Source of the DNA: Atlantibacter hermannii
Lineage (GTDB): Bacteria > Pseudomonadota > Gammaproteobacteria > Enterobacterales > Enterobacteriaceae
Direction: 5' to 3'
DNA length: 64,000 nucleotides
Assembly: GCF_009907385.1 (NCBI RefSeq)
Contig: NZ_JAAATR010000056.1
Span: 1 to 64,000 of the forward strand
Shown: piece after piece, positions 53,453-63,981 of the stretch
Layout of the letters: every line of letters begins with the position of its first letter
Position numbering within the stretch: the stretch's first letter is position 1
Position numbers and translations under genes: made by a program
The notes under the pieces: generated by a model
Told to the model about the DNA's origin: nothing
Database searches by the model: none
What the model saw: the letters and a program-made list of their open reading frames with translations, nothing else

Positions 53453-55705
53453 TCAGAAACGGAAGGTGGCGGTCGCGACAACCTGACGTTCCGCGCCCCA
53501 GAAGCAGCCATAGGTGTTGAAGCAGCTGGCGACGTATTCACGATCGAACAGATTGTTGACGTGCAACGCCACGTTGGAGCCCGCCATGCCTACACGCGCC
53601 AGGTCGTAGCGGACCAGCGCATCCACCAGGGTGTAGCTGCCGACTTTAAAAGAGTTCGCCGGATCGCCGTAGCTGGCGCTGGTATAACGCACGCCGGTGC
53701 CCAGGGTCAGGCCGGAGAGCGGGCCGTCAAACATCGTGTAATCACCCCACAGCGATGCCATGTGTTTTGGCACCTGAGCCGGGGTGTTGCCTTTGTAGTC
53801 GGTGTCGGTGGTGTATTCCGCATCGGTATAGGTGTAAGAACCCACCATGTTGATGCTCGCAGAAAGCGCCGCTTTGGCCTCCAGTTCAACGCCGCGCGCG
53901 CGGATTTCGCCGCCTTCAACCGAGAAGAATGAGCCCGCAGGATCGGCCATCAGGTTGTTGGTTTTGGTGAGCTGGTACACCGCGCCGGTCAGCACGATCG
54001 GACGGTCTTCCGGAACGTACTTCACGCCCGCTTCGTACTGTTTGCCTTTCGACGGCGCGAAGATGCTGCCATTCTGGCCTACGGTAGAGGCCGGTTCGAA
54101 CGACTCGCTGTAGCTGAAGTACGGGGTCACGCCGTTGTCGAACAGGTAGTTTACGCCGCCGCGCCAGGTGAACTCGTTATCATTGCGCGAGTGCTGGATA
54201 TTCGCTTCACGATCCAGCGAATCCTGCTCCGCCCAGTCGTAACGGCCGCCCAGCGTCACCAGCAGTTTGTCCCACTGCGCCTGATCCTGCACGTAAACGC
54301 CGGTCTGTTTCTGCTTGTTCAGCACCCGGTACGCCGCGCCTGGGCCAGGGTGAGCGTCGAAATCAAAATCGCTGCGGTCGAGGTTATAGATATCCGATGA
54401 CGCCACGGAACCTGCCCAGCCAAACCAGGAGTTGATGTCGTTACGCATGCGCATGAAGTCGACGCCGGTCAGCAGGGTGTGGTCCACGGAGCCGGTAGCA
54501 AAGGTGCTTTGCAGTTGGGTATCAACCGCGAAGTTCTCTAATTTCTCGTAATCGTCCACATAACGGCGGGTCAGGGTGTGGTCCCATTCTGACGGCGCGA
54601 TGGTTGCGCATGGGCTGTTATCCGGATCGCCGGTGTACAGCGGATCGGAACACATCCCATAACCGTAAACGCTTTTTTGCGAGGTTTTGTTCTGCGCGTA
54701 ACGCAGGTTCTGACGCACGGTAAAGGTGTCGTTAAAGCCGTGTTCGAAGCTGTAACCCACCATTTTCTCGTTACGCGAGTAGGTGTTGTTTTCCGCGCCT
54801 TCGTTGAAATCGGTCGGCAGGCGGCTGCCGTTCGGCAGCGTGGTTACCGTGCCCTCTTTCGGCAACCAGCCGTAATAACCCGTTTCCGGTTCGTTCTGGA
54901 AGTAAGAGAGGAACGTGAAGTTAGTTTTGTCATCCGGACGCCAGCTAAACGACGGCGCGATGGCGTAACGCTGCTCTTCCGCGCCCTGCTGCTGGGCATT
55001 CGCCGAACGCGCCAGGCCGGTTAAGCGATACGAGTAAACCCCGTCGTCATCCAGCGCATCGCTGAAATCAAAACCAGTCTGATACAGGCTATCGGTGCCC
55101 ATCTTGAACTGGACTTCGTACAGCGGCTCGGTGGTCGGACGCTTGCTGACCATGTTCAACAGGCCGCCCGGGTTGCTCTTGCCGTACAGCACGGAAACCG
55201 GGCCGCGCAGCACTTCGGCGCGCTCCAGCATATACGGGTCAATCACCGCATCGTTATAGAAGTTGCCCTGCATCTTCAGGCCGTTCAGATAGTTATTCTG
55301 GCTCTGGCCGTCGGAGGCGAAACCGCGAATGATCAGGTAGTCATAAGTGTTGGATGCGCCACGGGTTCCCACAGCCACGCCCGGCGTGTAGCTCAGGGCT
55401 TCCTTCACGGATTTCGGCTGGTGCAGCGCCATCTCTTCGGCGGTGACCACGGAAATGGACTGCGGTGCCTTCTGGATAGGCGTATCCGTTTTGGTGGCGG
55501 TGGCAGACTGTCTGGCCGCGATGGTAGCCGCCGGGCCCCATGCGCTTTCCTGCGGAGCCGCTGCGGTAACGGTGATGGTGTCTTCTTTTTGAGTGGTGTC
55601 AGCCGCAAAAACCGGAGCAGAAATGCTGCCGACTGCTGTGGCTATCATCACTGCGATTTTACGCAGTGAGGTACTGACTGGCTGAGCAGTGTCTGGACGC
55701 GCCAT
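53453..55705 (-). CDS. fhuA: TonB-dependent ferrichrome receptor FhuA
   Basis: Outer-membrane gated channel for ferrichrome and, in E. coli, receptor for phages T1, T5, phi80 and colicin M. A signal peptide (1-34, ending VFA) is followed by the TonB box DTITVTAA, the plug domain (to about 195) and a 22-strand barrel ending in Phe (TATFRF). Cysteine pairs lie in loop 4 (CSDPLYTGDPDNSPC) and near the C-terminus (CFNTYGC). It has 750 residues. Loops 4 and 5 differ strongly from E. coli while the plug is conserved. Confidence 0.98.
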   Translation of the reverse strand: MARPDTAQPVSTSLRKIAVMIATAVGSISAPVFAADTTQKEDTITVTAAAPQESAWGPAATIAARQSATATKTDTPIQKAPQSISVVTAEEMALHQPKSVKEALSYTPGVAVGTRGASNTYDYLIIRGFASDGQSQNNYLNGLKMQGNFYNDAVIDPYMLERAEVLRGPVSVLYGKSNPGGLLNMVSKRPTTEPLYEVQFKMGTDSLYQTGFDFSDALDDDGVYSYRLTGLARSANAQQQGAEEQRYAIAPSFSWRPDDKTNFTFLSYFQNEPETGYYGWLPKEGTVTTLPNGSRLPTDFNEGAENNTYSRNEKMVGYSFEHGFNDTFTVRQNLRYAQNKTSQKSVYGYGMCSDPLYTGDPDNSPCATIAPSEWDHTLTRRYVDDYEKLENFAVDTQLQSTFATGSVDHTLLTGVDFMRMRNDINSWFGWAGSVASSDIYNLDRSDFDFDAHPGPGAAYRVLNKQKQTGVYVQDQAQWDKLLVTLGGRYDWAEQDSLDREANIQHSRNDNEFTWRGGVNYLFDNGVTPYFSYSESFEPASTVGQNGSIFAPSKGKQYEAGVKYVPEDRPIVLTGAVYQLTKTNNLMADPAGSFFSVEGGEIRARGVELEAKAALSASINMVGSYTYTDAEYTTDTDYKGNTPAQVPKHMASLWGDYTMFDGPLSGLTLGTGVRYTSASYGDPANSFKVGSYTLVDALVRYDLARVGMAGSNVALHVNNLFDREYVASCFNTYGCFWGAERQVVATATFRF

Positions 55706-55732
55706 TGGATTTTCTCTACGTGAATATGACGA

Positions 55733-55762
55733 ATGATAACGTAAACGATAATTATTATTATG
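55733..55762 (-). promoter_or_regulatory. Fur box upstream of fhuACDB
   Basis: CGATAATTATTATTA (55746-55760) matches the Fur 7-1-7 consensus TGATAAT-n-ATTATCA in 12 of 14 arm positions, and a second overlapping half TGATAAC lies beside it. It is about 30-50 bases before fhuA, so iron should repress the operon through Fur. Confidence 0.8.
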
Positions 55763-55930
55763 CCCGCAGGATAATATGCGAAACGGTGTTTATATAGCAA
55801 GCAGCACACATCCCTGATTTCGCTAAGGGAACAAGAAATAATCACCTTGCTAAATGTGGGTTATATACGGGTATTGCAGGGGTTACCGGGATGTGAAAAA
55901 ACGTGGGAATGGCGGCGTTCAGAGACACGA

Positions 55931-55953
55931 AGGGCGGGAAAATCCCGCCCTTT
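55931..55953. terminator. Hairpin after mrcB
   Basis: Stem GGGCGGGA/TCCCGCCC with loop AAA, with short T-tracts on either side. It lies about 20 bases after the mrcB stop in a 266-base gap whose other half holds the fhuA Fur region. Confidence 0.75.
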
Positions 55954-55971
55954 ATTAAGGGTGCTACGGCG

Positions 55972-58491
55972 TTAGTTGCCGCCGAACATATCTTTAATCC
56001 AGCCTGCTACGCCATCGCTTTTCTGCTCCTGCGCCGGTGCCTGCTGTTGTTGCTGAGGCTGCTGTTGCGGCTGCGATGACTGGTCAAACGGGTTACCCGA
56101 CGGCTCTACCGGGCGGCTCTGCTGGCACAGCGCATCCGGGTTGGTGGTCCATACCGGCAGCGAACGCACCCCGCCGCCACCGCACAGGAAGTACCCCTGA
56201 TCGTCCACGCCCATATTGACGATATCTTCCGGCGGCGTCAGATCCAGCGCGATGGGCGACTGGTTGCTGAGGTAGCGCTGGTAAATCGACATCGCACCGC
56301 TGGCCCCGTACAGTTTGGTCGGCTGGTTGTTGTCACGTCCTACCCAGGTGATCACCACTTCACGCCCGTCGATACCGGCAAACCAGGTATCCACCTGATT
56401 GTTAGTCGTACCGGTTTTCCCGGCCAGATGCAGGCCAGGGAATTTCGCGCCCAGTTGACGACCGGTCCCGCGCTGCACCACCTGTTGCATGGTCCACAGC
56501 GTCATGTAGGCTGCCTGCGCCGGGACAGCGCGTTCAGACTGCGGGAAGCTCTGGAACAGCGGGGTGCCGTCTTCGGCAATCACCGAACGCACCGCTGACA
56601 ACGTGGCGCGGTTACCGCCGCTGGCGATGGTCTGGAACGCTTGCGCCACTTCAATCGGCGTCAGGTTCAGCGCGCCCAGCAGCATCGCCGGAACCGGGTT
56701 CAGTTGGTCTTTCGGCACGCCCAGCTTCAGCCAGGTCTCGGTGACCGCAGGCAGGCCAATCGCCATCCCCAGGTTCACCGTCGGCACGTTCATAGAGCGG
56801 GTCAGCGCATCCACCAGCATCACCTGGCCGCTGTAACGGCGATCGTCGTTCTGCGGCGACCACACCTTGCCGTTCGGCTGAGGCAGTGAGATCGGCGCAT
56901 CGGCAATCCAGGTGTTCAGGCGGTACTGGTTCGGCTGGCTAAGCGCGGTGAGATAGGTCGCCGGTTTAGCCAGTGAGCCGATAGAACGGCGGGCCTGCAT
57001 GGCGCGGTTATACCCGGCAAACTGCGGATTCGCCCCGCCGACCATCGCGCGCACTTCACCGCTAAAGCGATCGACCACCACCATCGCGGTTTCCAGATCG
57101 CTCAGCTTACGCTGCTTAATCAGCGCCGGAATGCCTTCGATAGCGGCTTTTTCCGCCGCGTCCTGCGCCACCGAGTCAAAGGTGGTGAAGATCTTCACGC
57201 CGGAGAGATCTTTTATCTTATCGCCCAGTTTGGTTTGCAGCTCCTGACGCACCATCTGCATAAACGCCGGCTGCGGAGAGATCACCCCACCGCGCGGTTG
57301 CACGCCCAGCGGACGGGCGCTCAGCATGTCATACAGCTCCTGGTCGATAACCTTCTGTTCCTGCAACAGACGCAGCACCAGGTTACGGCGCTCCAGCGCC
57401 ATTTTCGGGTTACGCCACGGGTTGTAAATCGACGCGCCTTTTACCATGCCCACCAGCAGCGCCTGCTGGTCAAGGCTTAGCTCGTCGACCGGGCGGCCAA
57501 AGTAATACAGGCTGGCCAGCGGGAAACCACGAATTTCGTTATCGCCGCTCTGGCCGAGATACACTTCGTTCAGGTACAGCTCAAGGATGCGGTCTTTGCT
57601 GTAGCGCGCGTCCATGATCAGCGCCATATAGGCTTCGTTGGCCTTACGCCACAGGGTGCGCTCGCTCGACAGGAACAGGTTTTTCGCTAACTGCTGGGTC
57701 AGCGTACTCGCCCCCTGAACGGCGCGACCGGCTGTCAGGTTCGCCAGCACCGCACGGCCAATTGAGTAGAGGCTAATGCCGTCATGCTCGTAGAAATGGC
57801 GGTCTTCGGTCGCGATCAGCGTATCCACCAGCAGGTCCGGGTAGCCGCTGCGCGGCACGAACAGACGCTGCTCGCCGTTCGGCGAAGAAAGCATCGTGAT
57901 CAGACGCGGATCGAGGCGGAAGAAGCCAAACTGGCGCTTGCTGTCGAGGTTCTCAATGGTCTCCAGACGATCTTTGCTGAACGTCAGACGCGCGCGCACC
58001 TGCCCTTCTTTACTGTCCGGGAAGTCGAACGGGCGACGGATCATCTCGATGCTGTTGGCCTGCACGGTAAACTCGCCCGGGCGCGTCATCCGCGTCACCT
58101 GGCGGTACTGCGTCGCCTCCAGCAGTTGCACCATCTCCTGCTTGCTGACGGGCATATCCGGCTCAAGGTTGACCATCCGGCCATAGACCGCGGCGGGCAA
58201 CTGCCACACTTTACCGTCGATGCGGCTGCGGATCTTCTGATCGAGATAAACGCCGTAAATCACCAGCGCCACGATCAGCACCAGTAAAATTTTCAGTAAC
58301 AGCCAGAGCCAACGGCGTTTTCTCTGCGGCTTTTTCCCTTTGCCTTTCCGTGGGGGCATCGGCTCCTCGTCTGCATCGTCTTCATAATCGTCGTACTCAT
58401 CATCTCTGAGACGACGACGGGTTACTTTCTGTTTCACCGGACGTGAAGGTCGCCCTTTGCGCCCGATGGGTTCGCGGTCATTCCCCGCCAT
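55972..58491 (-). CDS. mrcB: Penicillin-binding protein 1B
   Basis: Bifunctional peptidoglycan synthase of cell elongation and division. Order: acidic and basic cytoplasmic tail, one membrane helix (about 62-83), UB2H domain (contacts LpoB, about 105-195), GT51 glycosyltransferase with catalytic Glu in [12 protein letters not shown] (about 233), and transpeptidase with SLAK (Ser near 508), SMN and KTGTT motifs. A Met at 45 matches the internal start known for the short form in E. coli. It has 839 residues and a Gln/Pro-rich tail. Confidence 0.98.
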   Translation of the reverse strand: MAGNDREPIGRKGRPSRPVKQKVTRRRLRDDEYDDYEDDADEEPMPPRKGKGKKPQRKRRWLWLLLKILLVLIVALVIYGVYLDQKIRSRIDGKVWQLPAAVYGRMVNLEPDMPVSKQEMVQLLEATQYRQVTRMTRPGEFTVQANSIEMIRRPFDFPDSKEGQVRARLTFSKDRLETIENLDSKRQFGFFRLDPRLITMLSSPNGEQRLFVPRSGYPDLLVDTLIATEDRHFYEHDGISLYSIGRAVLANLTAGRAVQGASTLTQQLAKNLFLSSERTLWRKANEAYMALIMDARYSKDRILELYLNEVYLGQSGDNEIRGFPLASLYYFGRPVDELSLDQQALLVGMVKGASIYNPWRNPKMALERRNLVLRLLQEQKVIDQELYDMLSARPLGVQPRGGVISPQPAFMQMVRQELQTKLGDKIKDLSGVKIFTTFDSVAQDAAEKAAIEGIPALIKQRKLSDLETAMVVVDRFSGEVRAMVGGANPQFAGYNRAMQARRSIGSLAKPATYLTALSQPNQYRLNTWIADAPISLPQPNGKVWSPQNDDRRYSGQVMLVDALTRSMNVPTVNLGMAIGLPAVTETWLKLGVPKDQLNPVPAMLLGALNLTPIEVAQAFQTIASGGNRATLSAVRSVIAEDGTPLFQSFPQSERAVPAQAAYMTLWTMQQVVQRGTGRQLGAKFPGLHLAGKTGTTNNQVDTWFAGIDGREVVITWVGRDNNQPTKLYGASGAMSIYQRYLSNQSPIALDLTPPEDIVNMGVDDQGYFLCGGGGVRSLPVWTTNPDALCQQSRPVEPSGNPFDQSSQPQQQPQQQQQAPAQEQKSDGVAGWIKDMFGGN

Positions 58492-58585
58492 GCTTTCTCT
58501 CCACTACGTTCAGGCGCGAGGGCCTGATTCTTGGTTCTTTCACGTCGCCGCGAAAGAAGAAATCTCTCAAAAGTCCCGCATCTGT

Positions 58586-61018
58586 TTACGGCTGATGCTT
58601 TTTGGTGCGCCGCGTCGGCAACGCGCTGGCAGGGTCGTCCGGCCAGACGTGTTTTGGATAACGCCCCTTCATCTCTTTTTGTACTTCCCGGTACGATCCC
58701 TTCCAGAACGCGCTCAAATCACGGGTGATTTGCAGCGGACGCTGGGCGGGCGACAGCAGCTCCAGCGTCAGCGGAATACGTCCTTCGGCTATCGCTGGCG
58801 TCGCTGCCTCGCCGAACATTTCCTGCATTCGCACCGCCAGCGCCGGCGGATTTTCCTGATGGTAGCGCACGGCGATCCGGCTTCCGGTGGGCACAGTGTA
58901 ATGAGTTGGCAACGCACTATCCAGACGTTGGCGCTGCGACCACTCCAGCAGATTGCCGAGCGCCGCGCTTAAATCGACGTTCTGCAAGGCGCGCAGCGAG
59001 TGCACGCCATTGAGTTGCGGCAGCAGCCAGCGCTCAAGTGTAGCCAAAAGTGCCGAATCTGAAACATCCGGCCACGGATATTCCGGCAGCCATTGCGCAG
59101 CGCAGTGTAAGCGTAGCCGCAATTGCTCGGCTTGCGGGCTCCAGTTGAGCACCGCCAGCCCTTTCTCACGGATGCCGTTGAGCATCGCCTGATGTAACTC
59201 TTCTTCCGAAGGACGCGCCAGCAGCTGGTTTTTTACTACCAGTTGGCCGATTTGCTGGCGGCGAAACGCTTTCAGCGTTCCCTGCGCCTCGTCCCACTCC
59301 ACGCTGTCCTGCTGGCGCAGCAGCTGCGGGCACCGGGCGATCAGCGCGTCGATATCCAGCGCCAGCGCCTGCAACATGCGCGCGTCCGGCGAATGGCTGC
59401 CCTGCAACAGCAGCGGCGCGATCAGCCATTCGTGGCGGGTCAGCGCATCGTCAGGATCGAGACGCGCCCCCATGCCGTTGGCGAGCTGGTAACGTCCGTC
59501 CAGCCCGCGCCGCCGGGCGATGCGGTCGCTAAACGCGATCGCAAGCAGTTGCGGCGCAAGGGTGATATCCCGCGCGCCGCCCCGGCTATCCATACGTTTC
59601 AGCAGCTGTTGGCTACGGCTCTGCCAGTTTTGCTGGCTGCGGGAAAACAGGCTGGCTAAATCGCTGTTGCCGGTGCGCGGCGGCTCTTCGAGCAGCGCGG
59701 CAAGCCAGGCGGCGGTGGCCTTTTCATCGGCAGATCCCGACGCCGCCAGCATCGCCGCCAGCCGCGGATCGTTGCCGAATTTCGCCATCTGCTGGCCGCG
59801 CGCGGTTAATCGCCCTTCCTTTATTGCGCCTAACTGTTCGAGTAACGCGCGGGCAGCGGCGAGATTGACCTCAGGCGGCTTGTCCAGCCAGTTAAGCTGC
59901 GCCACATCCTGGCAGCCCCACTGCAACAACTCCAGCCATAACCCGCTGAGATCGCTTTGCAGGATTTCCGGGTCTGCCTGGGCGGCTGCGCGCTCGCCCT
60001 GCTCTTTGGCGGTGAGATGCAGGCAGATGCCCGGCCCCAGCCGCCCGGCGCGTCCGGCGCGCTGGATCATCGATGCCTGGCTGATCCGCTGGGTGATAAG
60101 CCGCGTCAGGCCGCTGCGCGGATCAAAGCGCGCCACGCGTTCCAGAGTGCTGTCCACCACCAGGCGAATACCTTCGATGGTTAAACTGGTTTCGGCGATA
60201 TTGGTCGCCAGCACCACTTTGCGTAACCCGGCGGGCGCGGGAAGGATCGCTTTACGTTGCTCGCTTAGCGGTAATGCGCCGTACAGCGGGCACAACAGCA
60301 CATCGCGCGAAACGCGTTCGGCCAGCTGTTCCTGCACCCGCTGGATTTCCGCCACGCCGGGCAAAAACAGCAGCAGCGAGCCGGCTTCTTCCCGCAGCAG
60401 CTGCGCCGTCGCGATGGCAATCGCCTCTTCGCTACGCAACGAGCCGGGTAACGGCTGCCAGCGCCGCTCCACCGGGTACGCGCGCCCCTCTGACGCCACA
60501 ACCGGCGCGTCGGGCAGCAGCGCTTCCAGACGGGCATTGTCGAGGGTGGCGGACATAATCAGCAGTTTGAGATCGTCGCGCAGTCCCTGCTGCACATCCA
60601 GCAGCAGCGCCAGCGCCAGATCGGCCTGCAAACTGCGCTCGTGAAATTCATCAAGGATCACCAGGCTGATGCCGGTCAGCTCCGGATCCTGCTGGATCAG
60701 ACGCGTCAAAATCCCTTCGGTCACCACTTCAAGGCGCGTTTTCGGCCCGACGCAGGTTTCGCCGCGCATCCGGTAACCCACGGTTTCACCGGGCGCTTCA
60801 TCCAGCAATTCTGCCAGCCGCTGGGCGACGTTGCGCGCCGCCAGGCGCCGCGGCTCCAGCAGGAGAATTTTGCCGTTGAGATCCGCCGCCTTCAGCAGCT
60901 CTAGCGGCAGCCAGGTGGATTTGCCCGCGCCGGTGGGGGCACTGAGCAGCACCTGCGGGGCGGATTGCAGGGCATCCAGCAGACGGGGTAAAACGGCGGC
61001 GACCGGCAATGAGGACAC
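58586..61018 (-). CDS. hrpB: ATP-dependent helicase HrpB
   Basis: DEAH-box helicase of about 810 residues with unknown cellular role in E. coli. Walker A is SAPTGAGKSTWL (near 28-39), motif II LDEFHERS, motif III SATLDN and motif VI QRAGRAGR; the C-terminal HrpB domain follows. The start is GTG, with GGAG 6 bases before it, giving a protein that begins like E. coli HrpB (SSLPVAAVLP); an ATG 22 codons upstream has no support. It is divergent from thpR. Confidence 0.94.
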   Translation of the reverse strand: MSSLPVAAVLPRLLDALQSAPQVLLSAPTGAGKSTWLPLELLKAADLNGKILLLEPRRLAARNVAQRLAELLDEAPGETVGYRMRGETCVGPKTRLEVVTEGILTRLIQQDPELTGISLVILDEFHERSLQADLALALLLDVQQGLRDDLKLLIMSATLDNARLEALLPDAPVVASEGRAYPVERRWQPLPGSLRSEEAIAIATAQLLREEAGSLLLFLPGVAEIQRVQEQLAERVSRDVLLCPLYGALPLSEQRKAILPAPAGLRKVVLATNIAETSLTIEGIRLVVDSTLERVARFDPRSGLTRLITQRISQASMIQRAGRAGRLGPGICLHLTAKEQGERAAAQADPEILQSDLSGLWLELLQWGCQDVAQLNWLDKPPEVNLAAARALLEQLGAIKEGRLTARGQQMAKFGNDPRLAAMLAASGSADEKATAAWLAALLEEPPRTGNSDLASLFSRSQQNWQSRSQQLLKRMDSRGGARDITLAPQLLAIAFSDRIARRRGLDGRYQLANGMGARLDPDDALTRHEWLIAPLLLQGSHSPDARMLQALALDIDALIARCPQLLRQQDSVEWDEAQGTLKAFRRQQIGQLVVKNQLLARPSEEELHQAMLNGIREKGLAVLNWSPQAEQLRLRLHCAAQWLPEYPWPDVSDSALLATLERWLLPQLNGVHSLRALQNVDLSAALGNLLEWSQRQRLDSALPTHYTVPTGSRIAVRYHQENPPALAVRMQEMFGEAATPAIAEGRIPLTLELLSPAQRPLQITRDLSAFWKGSYREVQKEMKGRYPKHVWPDDPASALPTRRTKKHQP

Positions 61019-61105
61019 AGAGAGCTCCCTGGGGTTCACATCAAAAGGGTTAACATTAAAACGGGCGCATTGTAGCATCCCCACAAACCATTACCGAGAA
61101 CTGCC

Positions 61106-61633
61106 ATGTCTGAGCCCAAACGGCTATTTTTTGCCCTTGAGATACCCGCGCCGATCCAACAGCAGGTGATCCAGTGGCGCGCCGCGCAGTTCGCCCCGGA
61201 GGCGGGCCGCCCCATCGCGGCGGCGAATCTTCATCTGACGCTGGCGTTTTTAGGGGAAATCAGCGAACAAAAGCAGCAAACGTTGATGGCGCTCGCCGGG
61301 CGTATCCAGCAGCCAGCGTTTACCCTGACGCTGGACGATGCCGGGCACTGGCCGCGCTCGCGGGTGGTGTGGCTGGGTAGCCGCCAGCCGCCGCGCGGAT
61401 TATTGCAACTGGCGAATCTATTGCGCGCCCAGGCCGCGCGCAGCGGCTGTTATCAGAGCCCGCAGCCGTTTCATCCGCACGTGACGCTGCTGCGTAACGC
61501 CGCGCATCAGGTCGCTATCCCCGCGCCAGGTTTTCACTGGACCTTTCCGGTGACGGAATTTGTGCTTTACTCATCGCAGTTCAGCCAGGGACGCACCCAA
61601 TACCAGCCGCTGGCGCGCTGGTCGCTGGAATAA
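61106..61633 (+). CDS. thpR: RNA 2',3'-cyclic phosphodiesterase (2H family)
   Basis: LigT-type enzyme that opens 2',3'-cyclic phosphates and can join tRNA halves through 2'-5' bonds in vitro. The 175-residue protein has the two HxTx motifs that define the 2H family: HLTLAFLG (about 46-53) and HPHVTLLR (about 127-134). It is first in a run with sfsA and dksA on the same strand. Confidence 0.95.
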   Translation: MSEPKRLFFALEIPAPIQQQVIQWRAAQFAPEAGRPIAAANLHLTLAFLGEISEQKQQTLMALAGRIQQPAFTLTLDDAGHWPRSRVVWLGSRQPPRGLLQLANLLRAQAARSGCYQSPQPFHPHVTLLRNAAHQVAIPAPGFHWTFPVTEFVLYSSQFSQGRTQYQPLARWSLE

Positions 61634-61645
61634 AAAGGACCGATT

Positions 61646-62350
61646 ATGGAATTTTCTCCCCCGTTGCAGCCCGCCACGCTGATTAAGCGCTACAAACGTT
61701 TTCTGGCCGATGTGGTAACGCCCGAAGGCGCGCTGCTGACGCTGCACTGCCCCAATACCGGCGCGATGACCGGCTGCGCCACGCCGGGCGATACGGTCTG
61801 GTATTCCACATCGCCCAACCTGACGCGTAAGTATCCGCACACCTGGGAGCTCACCCAGACTCAGCAGGGGCATGTCATCTGCGTCAACACCCTGCGCGCC
61901 AACCAACTGGTGAAAGAGGCGATCCAGGAAAACCGGCTGGGGGAATTTTCTGACTATCCCACGGTCTTAAGCGAAGTTAAGTACGGCGCAGAGCGCAGCC
62001 GTATTGATTTCATGTTGCAGGCAGGTTGCAAGGTTAACTGCTATATTGAAGTGAAATCAGTGACGTTATCGGATAATTCGCAAGGGTATTTTCCCGACGC
62101 CGTGACGGTGCGGGGCCAAAAGCACCTGCGTGAATTGATGAGTGTGGTGGAGAACGGCGAACGCGCCGTCCTGCTCTTCGCCGTATTGCATTCGGCGATT
62201 GAACGGGTCTCTCCGGCGCGCCACATCGACCCCCGATACGCAATGTTGCTCAGTGAAGCACAGCAAAAAGGGGTGGAAATCGTTGCCTGGAAGGCGACGT
62301 TAACCGCCGAGAAAATGCAATTAACGATACCCGTACCGGTCTGTCTGTAA
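61646..62350 (+). CDS. sfsA: Sugar fermentation stimulation protein SfsA
   Basis: Conserved protein of 234 residues, the same as E. coli. It was named for raising maltose use with CRP*; later structural work places it among nuclease-like OB-fold proteins, and its role is unsettled. The conserved [16 protein letters not shown] and FPDAVTVRG segments are present. It starts 12 bases after thpR with AAGGA before the ATG, and is followed by a 178-base gap to dksA with no clear terminator. Confidence 0.95.
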   Translation: MEFSPPLQPATLIKRYKRFLADVVTPEGALLTLHCPNTGAMTGCATPGDTVWYSTSPNLTRKYPHTWELTQTQQGHVICVNTLRANQLVKEAIQENRLGEFSDYPTVLSEVKYGAERSRIDFMLQAGCKVNCYIEVKSVTLSDNSQGYFPDAVTVRGQKHLRELMSVVENGERAVLLFAVLHSAIERVSPARHIDPRYAMLLSEAQQKGVEIVAWKATLTAEKMQLTIPVPVCL

Positions 62351-62528
62351 TGCCGGTTAACCGTTTGAGTCATTATTGTTTCAGGCGCATGCGCAAATAC
62401 GCTTTTCCTCACAGGGTTGTCAAGTGTAACGTTTATACAATTGCTATCCCGAAAAGCTTCTGCTATTTATAGCGGCCTGATTTTTCCCCCGACAAGGGGA
62501 TCGATAGTGCGTGTTAAGGAGAAGCAAC

Positions 62529-62984
62529 ATGCAAGAAGGGCAAAAACGTAAAACATCGTCCCTGAGTATTCTCGCCATCGCTGGGGTGGAGCCGTATCAA
62601 GAGAAGCCGGGCGAAGAGTATATGAATGAAGCCCAGCTGGCACACTTCAAGCGCATTCTTGAAGCATGGCGTAATCAACTTAGGGATGAAGTCGATCGCA
62701 CCGTTACGCATATGCAGGATGAAGCGGCTAACTTCCCGGATCCGGTTGACCGTGCCGCCCAGGAAGAAGAGTTCAGCCTCGAACTGCGTAACCGCGACCG
62801 TGAGCGTAAACTGATCAAGAAAATCGAGAAGACTCTCAAAAAAGTAGAAGACGAAGACTTCGGCTTCTGCGAATCATGTGGAGTGGAAATCGGCATTCGT
62901 CGTCTTGAAGCACGTCCGACCGCGGACCTGTGCATTGACTGCAAGACGCTGGCCGAAATCCGCGAAAAACAGATGGCTGGCTAA
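62529..62984 (+). CDS. dksA: RNA polymerase-binding transcription factor DksA
   Basis: Enters the RNA polymerase secondary channel and, with ppGpp, represses rRNA and ribosomal promoters and activates amino-acid genes. The 151 residues match E. coli: coiled coil with tip [12 protein letters not shown] (acids near 71 and 74) and a four-cysteine zinc finger (CESC and CIDC, about 114-138). The start has AAGGAG before ATG; an open frame six codons longer is not used. A terminator separates it from gluQ. Confidence 0.98.
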   Translation: MQEGQKRKTSSLSILAIAGVEPYQEKPGEEYMNEAQLAHFKRILEAWRNQLRDEVDRTVTHMQDEAANFPDPVDRAAQEEEFSLELRNRDRERKLIKKIEKTLKKVEDEDFGFCESCGVEIGIRRLEARPTADLCIDCKTLAEIREKQMAG

Positions 62985-63009
62985 GCACAGCCCATATCCA
63001 TTAATAACA

Positions 63010-63038
63010 AAGGCGGGGTCTCTCCCGCCTTGTTTTTT
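63010..63038 (+). terminator. dksA terminator, directly before gluQ
   Basis: Stem AAGGCGGG/CCCGCCTT with a 6-base loop, then GTTTTTT. The T-run ends only six bases before the gluQ ATG, so any gluQ translation depends on read-through or a promoter within dksA. Confidence 0.9.
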
Positions 63039-63044
63039 AGCGCT

Positions 63045-63926
63045 ATGTCCACAGCTTATATCGGGCGTTTTGCCCCTTCTCCTTCTGGTGAACTCCACTT
63101 CGGCTCGCTGATCGCCGCGCTGGGCAGCTATTTGCAGGCCCGCGCGCAACACGGCGTCTGGCTGGTGCGCATCGAAGATATCGACCCGCCGCGCGAAGTG
63201 CCCGGCGCTGCCGACACCATTTTACGCCAGCTTGAACATTACGGCCTGCACTGGGACGGCGAGGTGTTGTACCAGTCCGCGCGCCATCATGCCTATCGCG
63301 AGGCACTGGCCTGGCTGCGCGAACATCAGCGCAGCTATTACTGCGCGTGTACCCGCAGCCGGATCCAACAAATCGGCGGGATTTACGACGGCCACTGCCG
63401 CGATTTACATCACGGCCCGGAAAACGCCGCCGTGCGGTTACGCCAGACCCAGCCGGTGATGCGCTTTACCGACCGGCTGCGCGGCGAGATTGTCGCCGAC
63501 CCGGCGCTGGCGCGGGAGGATTTTATTATTCATCGCCGCGACGGGCTGTTCGCTTATAACCTGGCGGTGGTGGTGGACGATCATTTCCAGGGCGTTACCG
63601 AAATCGTACGCGGCGCGGATTTGATTGAACCCACGGTGCGCCAGGTGTCGCTGTATCATCAGTTCGGCTGGCAGCCGCCTGCCTGGTTCCACCTGCCGCT
63701 GGCGCTTAACGCCGACGGGAATAAACTGTCGAAACAGAACCATGCTCCAGCCCTGCCGCACGGCGATCCAAAACCGATGCTGGTTGCCGCCTTGCAGTTT
63801 TTGAACCAGCCTGTCAGAGAGCACTGGCGGGATTTATCTACCGAGGCGCTGCTGCGCGAAGCGGCGATTAACTGGTCTCCTCAACGCATCCCCGTGAATC
63901 CAGCATTCTCAAATGCGTTGCGCTGA
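63045..63926 (+). CDS. gluQ: Glutamyl-Q tRNA(Asp) synthetase
   Basis: Truncated glutamyl-tRNA synthetase paralogue that attaches glutamate to queuosine in the anticodon of tRNA-Asp. It lacks the anticodon-binding domain, as usual, and keeps HFGSL (HIGH motif) in [18 protein letters not shown], the zinc-site cysteines in YYCACTR and KLSKQNHA (KMSKS). The ATG gives 293 residues, 15 fewer than E. coli as I recall, with a shorter C-terminus. No ribosome site is visible; a TTG five codons upstream is in frame but lies in the terminator. Confidence 0.94.
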   Translation: MSTAYIGRFAPSPSGELHFGSLIAALGSYLQARAQHGVWLVRIEDIDPPREVPGAADTILRQLEHYGLHWDGEVLYQSARHHAYREALAWLREHQRSYYCACTRSRIQQIGGIYDGHCRDLHHGPENAAVRLRQTQPVMRFTDRLRGEIVADPALAREDFIIHRRDGLFAYNLAVVVDDHFQGVTEIVRGADLIEPTVRQVSLYHQFGWQPPAWFHLPLALNADGNKLSKQNHAPALPHGDPKPMLVAALQFLNQPVREHWRDLSTEALLREAAINWSPQRIPVNPAFSNALR

Positions 63927-63981
63927 GCTATGATTAGCCGCTATTTTTTGTCCAGAGTCTGACACACTACCGAGGTGCACC

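Noticed and set aside
58500-58570. TTCTTTC/GAAAGAA inverted repeat between hrpB and mrcB as a terminator
   Set aside because: AT-rich weak stem with no T-run in the right place on the minus strand; not convincing.
62354-62363. CGGTTAACCG palindrome after sfsA as a terminator
   Set aside because: Ten-base palindrome without loop or T-run; too short for a terminator and no regulator site recognised.
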